From NCBI GenBank assembly GCA_016719395.1, contig JADJZF010000011.1, positions 124,001 through 188,000 on the forward strand: a DNA stretch of 64,000 nt, written 5' to 3'. Below the pieces are notes generated by a model. The model did not search any database and was not told where the DNA came from. It was given only the letters and a program-made list of their open reading frames with translations. The translations under genes were made by a program, and so were the position numbers. Shown one piece after another: positions 24,356 to 32,807 of this stretch; positions within the stretch are counted from its first letter, which is position 1, and each line of letters begins with the position of its first letter. Origin of the DNA: Candidatus Amarobacter glycogenicus. GTDB lineage: Bacteria; Chloroflexota; Dehalococcoidia; Tepidiformales; Tepidiformaceae.

Positions 24356-25050
24356 GCGGCCTCCGCGTCCTCGTGGTCGATGATGACGTCGCCATTCTTC
24401 GCGCCGTCCGGCGCGGTTTGGAAGCGCATGGGTATCGTGTGGATGTCTTGCAGTCCGGTGCCGAGGTGCTCACCGAATTTCGACGGTCCAGGCCGGACGT
24501 CATCCTCCTCGACCTCCTCTTGCCCGATGCCGACGGCGTCGATCTCTGTCGGGCGATTCGTGCGGAAGCGAACGTCCCGGTGATCGTCCTCAGCGCCGTC
24601 GGCGACGATCGCCGCAAAGTGCAGGCGCTCGATGAAGGCGCCGATGACTACCTGGTCAAGCCGTTCAGCATGGCGGAACTCGAAGCGCGCATTCGCGCCG
24701 CCATTCGGCGGACGACGCCATCAGCCTCGGAGACGCTCTCTGCCGGGTCGATTGAGATGGACGTCACGCGCCGCCGGGTCGCTGTCGCCGGCGCGGAGGT
24801 GCACCTGACTCCCCGCGAATATGACCTGCTGCGCCTGCTCCTGGCCTATCCCGGCCGCCTCCTCACCCAGCGGCACCTGCTTGCCACGGTCTGGGGACCC
24901 GAGTTCCAGGACGACACGCATATCCTTCGGACGTTCATTCATCAGCTGCGCAACAAGCTCTCGATGGCGTCGCGGGAGGTCGGGGCAATGATCGTCAACG
25001 ATCCCGGCGTGGGCTATCGGATCGAAGTGCCCCGGGACGAACCCCCCTGA
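24352..25050 (+). CDS. kdpE: KdpE-type response regulator (OmpR/PhoB family)
   Basis: The 232-residue product starts MSGLRVLVVDDDVAILRAVR, with a receiver domain carrying the acidic pair DD, the phospho-acceptor in DVILLDLLLPDADG and KPF. A winged helix follows from about residue 130 with LTPREYDLLRLLLAYPGRLL and GVGYRIE. It is coupled to the kinase by ATGA. Family knowledge: KdpE activates kdpFABC under potassium limitation. A 6-bp hairpin (25065-25079) lies just after the stop. Confidence 0.9.
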   Translation: MSGLRVLVVDDDVAILRAVRRGLEAHGYRVDVLQSGAEVLTEFRRSRPDVILLDLLLPDADGVDLCRAIRAEANVPVIVLSAVGDDRRKVQALDEGADDYLVKPFSMAELEARIRAAIRRTTPSASETLSAGSIEMDVTRRRVAVAGAEVHLTPREYDLLRLLLAYPGRLLTQRHLLATVWGPEFQDDTHILRTFIHQLRNKLSMASREVGAMIVNDPGVGYRIEVPRDEPP

Positions 25051-25064
25051 TCCCGTCAGGAGAT

Positions 25065-25079
25065 CGTTCCACGGGAACG
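25065..25079 (+). other. Short hairpin after kdpE
   Basis: CGTTCC and GGAACG with a 3-base loop, 15 bases past the kdpE stop. There is no T-tract. It may be an attenuator, a KdpE-type site, or chance. Confidence 0.3.
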
Positions 25080-25254
25080 TGACACCCGGGCCCGTCCGGT
25101 GCCGATCTGACTGCCATCGCCGCTCCGCGGGGCGCAGTTCCACACCAACGCCAGGATGAGGGCGCTACCGCGGGCGAAAAAGCTGACACTTCCCGAACGC
25201 CGCCGGCGCTTTTCAGAGACGCACCCCGTACCGGTGCAAAGGTACGCTGTGCCC

Positions 25255-25422
25255 ATGGTCACGCATCTCGTTTATAAGGAAGAGCACTACGCCAACCCGG
25301 CAGCATGCGTTGAACGTATCCGCCGGTGCCTGGGTCTCGGCTGGATCCTCACCCAGATTCGCGGGCCCGCTAGCGGACCGTTCGTGGCCCTCTACCAGAT
25401 CGAGATGGAGGACACCCCTTGA
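25255..25422 (+). CDS. Small uncharacterised 55-residue protein
   Basis: Read from ATG 25255 (MVTHLVYKEEHYANPAACVE), with RCLGLGWILTQIRGPASGPF and ending EMEDTP. No family is recognised. It is soluble, with an N-terminal strand-helix pattern. An upstream in-frame start would add 33 basic residues with no SD. Its stop overlaps the next start (TTGA), so it is coupled to the lone receiver and probably part of kdp control. Confidence 0.55.
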   Translation: MVTHLVYKEEHYANPAACVERIRRCLGLGWILTQIRGPASGPFVALYQIEMEDTP

Positions 25423-25790
25423 CCAACGTCCTTCTCATCGATGACGAAGCACCAATCGCCGATGTGCTCGCCCGTTCGCTTCGCGCGCACGGCAACACTG
25501 TGCGCGTCGCGTTCACAGGCATGGACGGCCTGCTCGCGCTCACCGAAGAAGTGCCCGACGTGATCCTGCTCGACATCAGCCTGCCGGACATCACCGGCTG
25601 GGAGCTTCTTCGCCGCCTCTCTCCTCTCGATCGCCAGAGAGTGCCGGTCATCGCCTACTCCGCATCGCCGCTGGCGCCCGCCAGGGTCGCGGAATTCAAA
25701 CCGGCGGGCGTACTGACCAAACCCTTTCCGATCGGTGCACTGGTGCGCCTCGTCGATGAAGTGACTTCAAAGGACCACCGCGATGGCTGA
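25419..25790 (+). CDS. Stand-alone receiver domain (CheY-like)
   Basis: The 123-residue single REC domain from TTG 25419 reads MTNVLLIDDEAPIADVLARS, with phospho-acceptor Asp in DVILLDISLPDITGWELL, an AYSAS switch region and the Lys of LTKPFPIG. It has no output domain. It lies between kdpE and kdpF, so it may act as a phosphate sink or second partner for the split KdpD kinase; this is inference. It overlaps both neighbours. Confidence 0.85.
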   Translation: MTNVLLIDDEAPIADVLARSLRAHGNTVRVAFTGMDGLLALTEEVPDVILLDISLPDITGWELLRRLSPLDRQRVPVIAYSASPLAPARVAEFKPAGVLTKPFPIGALVRLVDEVTSKDHRDG

Positions 25791-25866
25791 CCTCGCCTTC
25801 CTCATACTGGGAATTGGCTCATTCGCCATCTTCTCCCTCAGCGCCGAATTCCTCAGAAGGATCTGA
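25783..25866 (+). CDS. 27-residue single-pass membrane peptide
   Basis: Reads MADLAFLILGIGSFAIFSLS then AEFLRRI: one hydrophobic helix and a short positively charged tail. It overlaps the receiver stop by 8 bases and is followed 5 bases later by kdpF. Size and position suggest a second KdpF-like subunit; sequence similarity to KdpF is weak. Too short for automatic annotation. Confidence 0.6.
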   Translation: MADLAFLILGIGSFAIFSLSAEFLRRI

Positions 25867-25870
25867 ACCC

Positions 25871-25960
25871 ATGAATGCCGAGAACCTCGCGGCCCTCATC
25901 ATCAGCGTCGTCATCGGCGCCTACGTCCTTTATTGCCTCTTCCGCCCCGAAGACCTGTGA
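25871..25960 (+). CDS. kdpF: KdpF, potassium-transporting ATPase small subunit
   Basis: The 29-residue peptide has one transmembrane helix (ALIISVVIGAYVLYCLFR) and ends with the hallmark FRPEDL, matching the Y.L..RPE.. ending of KdpF. It stabilises the KdpABC complex in the membrane. It sits 12 bases before kdpA, as in other kdp operons. Confidence 0.85.
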   Translation: MNAENLAALIISVVIGAYVLYCLFRPEDL

Positions 25961-25972
25961 CGAGAAGGACGA

Positions 25973-27700
25973 ATGACGCTCTCTGACACCTCCTTCTTGA
26001 TCGTGTACGTCGCGGTCCTCGTTGCCATCGCCAGGCCGCTCGGGCTCTTCATGATGGCTGTCTACGAGGGCCGGCGGACGCTTCTCCATCCCGTGATCCG
26101 GCCCCTCGAGGCCGGGATCTACCGCGTCGCCGGCATCGACGAAAGGCGCGAGCAGGGCTGGCGAGCCTACCTTTTCGCCCTGCTCGGATTCAACCTCGCC
26201 GGGTTCCTGCTTCTCTACTTCATCCTGCGCGTCCAGGGCTCTTTGCCGCTGAACCCGGAGAACCTGCCGGGCATGAAGCCGAGTCTCGCGTTTAACGCCG
26301 CGGTCAGCTTCACAACGAACACCAACTGGCAGTCCGACGGCGGCGAAACGACCGCCAGCTACTTCTCCCAGATGGTCGGGTTCACCTTCCAGAACTTCGT
26401 TTCCGCCGCCGTCGGCATGGCGGTGCTCGTCGCCCTCATTCGGGGACTCTCGCGGCACTCGGCCAACACCGTGGGAAACTTCTGGGTCGACCTCACGAGG
26501 GGGACGCTCTACATCCTCCTGCCGATGTCCTTCATCTTCGCCCTCTTCCTCGTCTCTCAGGGTGTCATCCAGAACTTCGACTCCTACAGGTCAGTAACCA
26601 CCGTCGAAGGCGCCGAGCAGGTCCTCGCCATGGGCCCGGCTGCATCCCAGGTCGCCATCAAACAGCTGGGGACCAATGGCGGTGGGTTCTTCAACGCGAA
26701 CTCGGCAGTGCCCTTCGAAAACCCAACTGCCTGGACGAACCTGCTCGAAATGCTGGCCATCCTGATCATCCCTGCCGGACTCGTCTACATGTACGGCAAG
26801 ATGGTGGGTTCCACGCGCCACGGCTGGATCGTCTTCGGCGTCATGACGACCTGGCTGGTGATCATGGCCGTCGTTGCGAACGTCGCCGAACAGTCTGGCA
26901 ACTCGAACCTCGCGGACGCCGGCGTGACCCAGGACGCAGGCGACGGCCAGCCGGGCGGCAACATGGAAGGCAAGGAAGTCCGTTTCGGCATCGGCCAGTC
27001 CACGCTCTGGGCCAACGCCACCACGCTCGCCTCCAACGGCTCAGTCAACAGCATGCATGACTCCTACACGCCGCTCGGCGGGCTTGTGCCGATGGTCAAC
27101 ATGCTTACGAGCGAAGTTATCTTCGGCGGCGTGGGCTCCGGCATGTACGGCATGGTCATCTACATCATCCTCGCCGTGTTCATCGCCGGCCTCATGGTCG
27201 GGCGCACGCCGGAATACCTCGGCAAGAAGATCGAGGCGCGCGAAATGAAGGCCGTCATGCTTGGCGTCCTCGCCTTCTCCCTCGTCCTTCTGACCTGGAC
27301 CGCCGTGGGCGCCGTTAACTCCTTCGGCACTGACACAACCAATAACCTCGGACCACACGGCTTCTCCGAGATCTTCTACGCCTTCACTTCAGGCGCAGCC
27401 AACAACGGCTCGGCGTTCGCGGGCCTGGGCGTAAACGGCACCTTCTACAACGTGGGCATCGGTGTTTGCATGCTCGTCGGGCGCTTCCTCTTCATCGTCC
27501 CGGTGATGGTGATAGCGGGCAGCATGGCCGCCAAGAAGCGTGTCGCCCCCGGCCCTGGGACCTTCCCTACGGACGGTCTCGTCTTCGGGGGCCTGCTGTT
27601 CGGCGTCATCGTTATCGTCGGCCTCCTCACCTTCTTCCCGGCCATCTCCCTCGGTCCCGTCGTGGAGCACTTCATGCTCCGCGATGGCCTACTGTCCTGA
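25973..27700 (+). CDS. kdpA: KdpA, potassium-binding channel subunit
   Basis: The 575-residue polytopic membrane protein carries the four selectivity-filter regions: FTTNTNWQSDGGE, GTNGGGFFNANSA, FGGVGSGMYGM and SGAANNGSAFAGL. It binds and conducts K+ for the P-type Kdp pump. ATG 25973 follows SD AAGGA. The gene is intact, in contrast to the frameshifted genes elsewhere in this window. Confidence 0.96.
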   Translation: MTLSDTSFLIVYVAVLVAIARPLGLFMMAVYEGRRTLLHPVIRPLEAGIYRVAGIDERREQGWRAYLFALLGFNLAGFLLLYFILRVQGSLPLNPENLPGMKPSLAFNAAVSFTTNTNWQSDGGETTASYFSQMVGFTFQNFVSAAVGMAVLVALIRGLSRHSANTVGNFWVDLTRGTLYILLPMSFIFALFLVSQGVIQNFDSYRSVTTVEGAEQVLAMGPAASQVAIKQLGTNGGGFFNANSAVPFENPTAWTNLLEMLAILIIPAGLVYMYGKMVGSTRHGWIVFGVMTTWLVIMAVVANVAEQSGNSNLADAGVTQDAGDGQPGGNMEGKEVRFGIGQSTLWANATTLASNGSVNSMHDSYTPLGGLVPMVNMLTSEVIFGGVGSGMYGMVIYIILAVFIAGLMVGRTPEYLGKKIEAREMKAVMLGVLAFSLVLLTWTAVGAVNSFGTDTTNNLGPHGFSEIFYAFTSGAANNGSAFAGLGVNGTFYNVGIGVCMLVGRFLFIVPVMVIAGSMAAKKRVAPGPGTFPTDGLVFGGLLFGVIVIVGLLTFFPAISLGPVVEHFMLRDGLLS

Positions 27701-27719
27701 ACGAAAGGTAGTCACGCAA

Positions 27720-29777
27720 ATGGCTGTCGTAGCCGTCGAAAAGCGCAAGAAGGCGAACGTCTGGACTCGGGAAATCCTTTCCCGCGCCATTCGCGATTCG
27801 CTCCTCAAGCTCGACCCTCGGACCCTCTACAGGAACCCGATCATGCTTATCGTCGAGTTCGGCGCCGCCCTGACATCGGTCCTCTACCTCCGTGACCTCG
27901 TAAGTGGCGAACCTTTCGACACCCTGCGGTTCGAGGCCCAGATCGCGATCTGGCTCTGGTTTACCGTGATCTTCGCGAACTTCGCCGAAGCTATCGCCGA
28001 GGGGCGCGGCAAAGCCCAGGCCGCCACGCTCCGGAAGACACGGACGCAGACAACCGCGCAGCGCGTGAAGGCCGATGGCACGCTCGAGACCGTCCCCTCT
28101 TCCGCACTCCGGAAGGGCGATATCGTCGTCGTCGGCCTGAACGAACTGATCCCGGGCGATGGCGATGTCGTGGAGGGGATCGCCTACGTCAACGAAGCTG
28201 CCATTACCGGTGAGTCGGCGCCCGTCCTGAAAGAACCCGGGACCGATATCCGGAGCTCCGTCACCGGCGGCACCACGGTCGTTAGCGACGAACTCCGGAT
28301 CCGCATCACCGCCAACCCCGGTGAGACCTTCCTCGACCGAATGATTGGGCTTGTTGAAGGCGCGTCGCGGCAGAAGACCCCGAATGAAATCGCCCTGAAC
28401 ATCCTCCTGGCTGGCCTCACCTTCATCTTCTTGATGGTCACCGTGACGCTCCAGCCGTTCGCGAACTACGCGGGCAACCTCATTTCGGTCGTTGTGCTCG
28501 TGGCCCTCCTGGTGTGTCTCATCCCGACTACCATCGGCGGATTGCTCTCCGCCATCGGCATCGCCGGGATGGACCGCCTCGTACAGCGGAACGTGCTGGC
28601 GATGTCCGGGCGGGCGGTTGAAGCAGCCGGGGACATCGACACCCTTCTTCTCGACAAGACAGGCACCATCACCTTCGGGAACCGGCTCGCGGCGGAGTTC
28701 ATCGCGCTGGATGAACAGGGCAACGGACGTCTCATCGAGGCAGCCGTCAGGTCGTCACTTCTGGATACAACGCCGGAGGGCCGGTCGATCCTCGATTTGG
28801 CGAAATCGCAGGGCTTCGGCAGCCTCGTCGCGACGCTCGATGTCAGCGAAGGGGACTTCGTCCCGTTTGCCGCCGAGACTCGGATGAGCGGCATCCGGAG
28901 GGACGGCCGGGCAACGATGAAAGGGGCGGCCGATGCCGTCGTCGCCGCGACCGGCAGGCCCGCACCCGCCGCTTACACCGCTGCCGTGCAGCGCATCTCG
29001 AGTGAAGGCGGTACGCCGTTGGGCGTGATCGATGATGGCGAGATCCTCGGACTCGTCTACCTCAAGGACACCGTCAAGCCTGGCATGGCGGCCCGCTTCG
29101 AAGAGCTCCGAAGGATGGGCATCCGCACCATCATGGTCACCGGCGACAACCCCCTCACGGCCGCCACCATCGCCAGGGAAGCCGGTGTAGATGACTTCAT
29201 CGCCCAGGCCAGGCCGGAGGACAAGATCGCACGCATCCGCGAAGAGCAGGCGCAGGGCCGCCTCGTCGCGATGACTGGCGATGGCACCAACGATGCGCCC
29301 GCCCTCGCCCAGGCCGATGTCGGTGTCGCGATGAACAGTGGCACTCAGGCGGCCAAAGAGGCCGGCAACATGGTCGACCTTGATAGCGACCCGACGAAGC
29401 TCATCGAAATCGTGGGGATCGGCAAGCAGTTGCTGATGACCCGTGGCGCCCTGACGACGTTCAGCATCGCCAACGACGTGGCGAAGTACTTCGCCATCCT
29501 CCCGGCAGCGTTCGTCGTCTCCTACCCGGTGCTCGATACGCTCAACATCATGCGCCTCGAGAGCCCCGAGAGTGCCATCCTCTCCGCCATCATCTTCAAC
29601 GCCCTCGTCATCATCGCCCTTGTCCCGCTGGCCCTCCGCGGTGTGGCCTACAAGCCGATCGGCGCAGGCCCCCTGCTGGCCCGCAACGCCCTCATATACG
29701 GTCTCGGCGGCATCGCCGTCCCGTTCATCGGGATCAAACTCATCGACATGTTCGTCAACCTGGCCCACCTGGCCTGA
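27720..29777 (+). CDS. kdpB: KdpB, P-type ATPase catalytic subunit
   Basis: Reads MAVVAVEKRKKANVWTREIL from ATG 27720; the same frame is open further upstream, but that overlaps kdpA. The 685-residue protein has AITGES (actuator), DKTGTIT (phosphorylated Asp312), MVTGDNPLTA and GDGTNDAPALAQADVG. It hydrolyses ATP to drive high-affinity K+ uptake. Length and motif order are normal. Confidence 0.96.
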   Translation: MAVVAVEKRKKANVWTREILSRAIRDSLLKLDPRTLYRNPIMLIVEFGAALTSVLYLRDLVSGEPFDTLRFEAQIAIWLWFTVIFANFAEAIAEGRGKAQAATLRKTRTQTTAQRVKADGTLETVPSSALRKGDIVVVGLNELIPGDGDVVEGIAYVNEAAITGESAPVLKEPGTDIRSSVTGGTTVVSDELRIRITANPGETFLDRMIGLVEGASRQKTPNEIALNILLAGLTFIFLMVTVTLQPFANYAGNLISVVVLVALLVCLIPTTIGGLLSAIGIAGMDRLVQRNVLAMSGRAVEAAGDIDTLLLDKTGTITFGNRLAAEFIALDEQGNGRLIEAAVRSSLLDTTPEGRSILDLAKSQGFGSLVATLDVSEGDFVPFAAETRMSGIRRDGRATMKGAADAVVAATGRPAPAAYTAAVQRISSEGGTPLGVIDDGEILGLVYLKDTVKPGMAARFEELRRMGIRTIMVTGDNPLTAATIAREAGVDDFIAQARPEDKIARIREEQAQGRLVAMTGDGTNDAPALAQADVGVAMNSGTQAAKEAGNMVDLDSDPTKLIEIVGIGKQLLMTRGALTTFSIANDVAKYFAILPAAFVVSYPVLDTLNIMRLESPESAILSAIIFNALVIIALVPLALRGVAYKPIGAGPLLARNALIYGLGGIAVPFIGIKLIDMFVNLAHLA

Positions 29778-29788
29778 GGCACAAGCAC

Positions 29789-30442
29789 ATGGAAAACGCA
29801 CTCCGGGATATCCGCCGCGAACTCCGGCCGTTGTTCGCCATCACAGTCCTCCTCCTCCTCCTCACTTCGGTTGCATATCCCCTCGCCGTGACCGGGATCG
29901 GACAGGCCGTGTTCAACCGCCAGGCGAACGGCAGCTTCATCGAAGTCAACGGACGACCGGTAGGTTCCAGTCTCGTCGGCCAGAGCTTCACCGGAGACCA
30001 GTATTTCCAGGGCCGCCCTTCGGCCGCGGGGGCCGGTTACGACGCAGCGAGTTCGAGTGGCTCGAATCTCGGGCCAACCAGCGCGAAGTTCATCGAAGGG
30101 AGCGAGGATGATCCCGCCACAGCCGAAGTGGATGAGTCCTTCGCCGGGATCGCCCAGCGCGTCGCCGCCTTCCGCGAATCCAACGGTCTCGCAGCTGATG
30201 CCACCCTGCCCGCAGATTCCGTCACCGCTTCTGGCAGCGGCCTCGACCCCCACATCTCGCCGGCGACAGCAGGCTTGCAGGTCGCCCGCGTAGCCGCGGC
30301 ACGCGGTACGTCCGAAGCCGCCGTGCGCCAGCTACTCGATGCCTTCACGGAGGACGCCTTCCTCGGATTCATCGGTCAGCCGCGAGTGAACGTCCTGAAA
30401 CTCAACATTGCCATGGACGAGAGGTTCCCGCTCCAGCCATGA
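29789..30442 (+). CDS. kdpC: KdpC, periplasm-facing subunit
   Basis: The 217-residue product has an N-terminal membrane anchor (LFAITVLLLLLTSVAYPLAV), then VGSSLVGQSFTGDQYFQGRP, SGSGLDPHISPATA and the C-terminal NVLKLNIAMDERFP motif. All are KdpC signatures. Its stop overlaps the next start (ATGA), which couples the pump to the separate KdpD N-terminal protein. Confidence 0.95.
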   Translation: MENALRDIRRELRPLFAITVLLLLLTSVAYPLAVTGIGQAVFNRQANGSFIEVNGRPVGSSLVGQSFTGDQYFQGRPSAAGAGYDAASSSGSNLGPTSAKFIEGSEDDPATAEVDESFAGIAQRVAAFRESNGLAADATLPADSVTASGSGLDPHISPATAGLQVARVAAARGTSEAAVRQLLDAFTEDAFLGFIGQPRVNVLKLNIAMDERFPLQP

Positions 30443-31557
30443 GAGACCCAGAAGACCTTCGACCTGACCCCGAGACGCTCCTGCGAATTGCTCAACGGCA
30501 GGAACGGGCGTCCAGCCGCGGCCGCCTGAGGGTCTACCTCGGCGCGGCGCCCGGAGTCGGGAAGACCTATGCCATGCTCCAGGAAGGACAGCGACGCAGA
30601 AAACGCGGGACGGACGTGGTTGTGGGGTTCGTCGAAACCCACTCCCGACCACTGACGGCCGAAGCCCTGGAGGGCCTCGAAGTCGTGCCCCGCAAGTCGA
30701 TCGTGTACCAGGGTGTGACTCTCGAGGAGATGGACCCCGAACGAGTCATCGCCCGGCGCCCTCAGGTCGTCCTCGTCGATGAACTTGCCCACACCAATGC
30801 ACCGGGTTCGAAACACGAAAAGCGCTGGGAAGACGTCGAGGACATCCTGGAGGCCGGGATCACGGTCATCACCACCGTGAACATCCAGCATCTCGAGAGC
30901 CTGAACGACGTTGTCGCCGGGATCACCGGCATCCGCGTGCGGGAAACGGTGCCGGACCGCGTGGTGGATGACGCCGACGAGGTCGAGATCGTCGACATCT
31001 CGCCAGAGGCGCTCCGTTCCCGCATGCGCCACGGGAACATCTACCCGCCCGAACAGGCCGCCCGCGCGCTCGAGAGCTTCTTCCAACCCGGGAATCTCGC
31101 GGCCCTGAGGGACCTGGCGCTGCGCCGCGTCACGAGCGAAGTCGAAGGTCGGCTCACCGAATACATGCAGGAGCACGGCCTCCGCGGCTGGGAGACCAGC
31201 GAACGCGTCCTGGTGCTCCTCGACAACTCGCCGGAGTCTGAGCACGCTCTGCGGCGCGCCTGGCGAATGGCCCACGCCTACAACGGCGACCTACTCGCCG
31301 CTTACCCGTCCTACCTCAAGAAAGAGTCCGGGATGATTCACATCCTGACCGTTGCCCAGGACCTGAACGCCGTCCTCAAAGAACTACCCGGGGACGACGT
31401 GATGTCGGGACTGTCCCGGGTCATACTCGAACAGAACATCATTCACGTGGTCCTCCTGCATGTGCCAAGGCGATCCTGGAGCCTCGGTCGCGGTCTTGCC
31501 GACCGCCTCCTCGAGGTGCATCCCCAGATCGATGTCCACCTTGTTTCGAAGCGGTAG
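30439..31557 (+). CDS. kdpD: KdpD N-terminal domain plus Usp domain as separate protein
   Basis: This 372-residue protein contains the KdpD ATP-binding/turgor-sensing domain: GAAPGVGKTYAML (Walker A), GFVETHSRP, VDELAHTNAPGSKHEKRW (Walker B region) and ITTVNIQHLESLND. From about residue 250 it has a universal-stress-protein-like domain (ERVLVLLDNSPESEHALR). It ends before any membrane segment. The missing membrane and kinase half is the gene at 22805. Truncated KdpD forms are known in other phyla; here both halves exist and flank the pump. It may bind c-di-AMP or nucleotide through the Usp domain (family knowledge). Confidence 0.92.
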   Translation: MRDPEDLRPDPETLLRIAQRQERASSRGRLRVYLGAAPGVGKTYAMLQEGQRRRKRGTDVVVGFVETHSRPLTAEALEGLEVVPRKSIVYQGVTLEEMDPERVIARRPQVVLVDELAHTNAPGSKHEKRWEDVEDILEAGITVITTVNIQHLESLNDVVAGITGIRVRETVPDRVVDDADEVEIVDISPEALRSRMRHGNIYPPEQAARALESFFQPGNLAALRDLALRRVTSEVEGRLTEYMQEHGLRGWETSERVLVLLDNSPESEHALRRAWRMAHAYNGDLLAAYPSYLKKESGMIHILTVAQDLNAVLKELPGDDVMSGLSRVILEQNIIHVVLLHVPRRSWSLGRGLADRLLEVHPQIDVHLVSKR

Positions 31558-31685
31558 AGCGCCAACCCCGCCGACGGCGGGCGGCTGCCCACGGCCAGCG
31601 CGCACCGCCTCGAGACGGTCGAGCGAGCGTTTGAAACCCTGGTGCAAAGCTTGAATCGCGCCAGCAGGCCCGCAGAGCGGACGCG

Positions 31686-31732
31686 AAGGTGGACTGACAC
31701 CGTTCTCGAACGATATCGTGTCAGTCCACCTT
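31686..31732 (+). terminator. Perfect 15-bp inverted repeat after kdp operon
   Basis: AAGGTGGACTGACAC (31686-31700) and GTGTCAGTCCACCTT (31718-31732) are exact complements. The 17-base loop has its own CGTT/AACG mini-stem. No T-tract follows. The position between kdp and a tRNA suits a transcription stop or mRNA-stabilising end; a protein or integration site is also possible. Confidence 0.6.
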
Positions 31733-31750
31733 GCCGCAGCAAATCCAGGC

Positions 31751-31824
31751 GCCCCCGTAGCTCAGCGGATAGAGCAGTGGTTTCCTAAACCATGTGCGCA
31801 GGTTCGATTCCTGCCGGGGTACCA
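31751..31824 (+). tRNA. tRNA-Arg (anticodon CCT)
   Basis: The D-arm GCTCAGCGGATAGAGC, anticodon arm GTGGT-TTCCTAA-ACCAT (CCT, reads AGG) and T-arm GCAGG-TTCGATT-CCTGC are all present, and CCA is encoded. The 5' acceptor strand is GCCCCCG but the 3' strand is only CGGGGT, so one G is missing and the first pair would be G-U. A homopolymer sequencing deletion is the simplest explanation. Confidence 0.9.
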
Positions 31825-31846
31825 ATCAAGACCGCACCGCCAACCC

Positions 31847-32644
31847 CTACCCGACCCCCGAACCGCCGTCCACCGGCAGCGAGATCCCCGTGATGAACTT
31901 CGCTTCGTCCGAGTGCAGAAAGAGCGCCGCATAGGCGATGTCCCAGCCCGTGCCCATCTTTCGCCCGAGCGGCACCTGCCGGTCCCGATCCGCGATGACC
32001 TGGTCCCGCGGTGTCCCGGCCAGCACCCGCGGTTCGATCGCCATCGGCGTGTTCATCAGCCCCGGCAAGATCGTGTTCGCCCTGATGCCGTAACGAGCGT
32101 TCGCCCCTGCGATGTTCTCGGTCAGCGCGATCACCGCGGCCTTCGTCGCCTTGTACCCCAGGTAAGGGTAAGCGTGGCGGACCGCCATCGAGGAGATGTT
32201 CACGATCGAACCGGTCTCCTGCTTACGCATCACCGGGATGGCGTGCTTGCAGGCGAACCACATCCCCCGCAGGTTCACGTCCACGATCCGGTCGAACGCT
32301 TCCGCTTCCAGTTCGGTTGCCGGCGCATCGCCCAGTGCGAGACTCGCCCCAACGTTGTTGTGCAGGATGTCAATGCGCCCGTACGCGCTCGCACACGCCT
32401 GAATCGCTGCCTTCACCTGTGCCTCGGACACCACGTCGGCGACGAATGCCTGCGCCTCGCCGCCCTTCACCCGGATCATCTCGACCGTGTCCACCGCCGA
32501 CTTCTCGTCGCGGTCCACCACCAACACTTTCGCCCCTTCGGACGCGAGAAGCACCGCCGTCGCTCGTCCGTTGCCTATCGTCTCACCAGGCGTCTGTCCG
32601 GCGCCGAACACGATCGCCACTTTGTCCTTCACCCGGTCTGCCAT
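31847..32644 (-). CDS. Short-chain dehydrogenase/reductase
   Basis: From ATG 32644 (SD GAGGAGG), 265 residues: VFGAGQTPGETIGNGRATAV gives the glycine-rich cofactor loop with an insertion, VVDRD (acidic residue favouring NAD), HNNVG, a catalytic ISSMA Ser and YLGYKATKAA. The end FITGISLPVDGGSGVG is typical. It is closely related to the SDR at 35520 (same GIGNGRA insertion and NNVG). It is convergent with the tRNA-Arg. Confidence 0.88.
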   Translation of the reverse strand: MADRVKDKVAIVFGAGQTPGETIGNGRATAVLLASEGAKVLVVDRDEKSAVDTVEMIRVKGGEAQAFVADVVSEAQVKAAIQACASAYGRIDILHNNVGASLALGDAPATELEAEAFDRIVDVNLRGMWFACKHAIPVMRKQETGSIVNISSMAVRHAYPYLGYKATKAAVIALTENIAGANARYGIRANTILPGLMNTPMAIEPRVLAGTPRDQVIADRDRQVPLGRKMGTGWDIAYAALFLHSDEAKFITGISLPVDGGSGVG

Positions 32645-32807
32645 CGAACTCAGCCTCCTCGGTTGTTCGCGAACTCTACCGGAGTGCGCGATGCCCGACG
32701 CAGCGTCCCGCTCCGGACATGTTGGAGGAGTCACCTTGAGGAGAGAGAAGATAGGGTGCCTCGGCCGCCTTGCGAATCTCTATCGCCCGGTTGAAACTCG
32801 GCAGAAT

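Noticed and set aside
25051..25254. c-di-AMP (ydaO-type) riboswitch before the kdp structural genes
   Set aside because: I looked for the conserved ydaO blocks because kdp genes are often under this switch. The sequence shows only a short hairpin and no matching conserved blocks.
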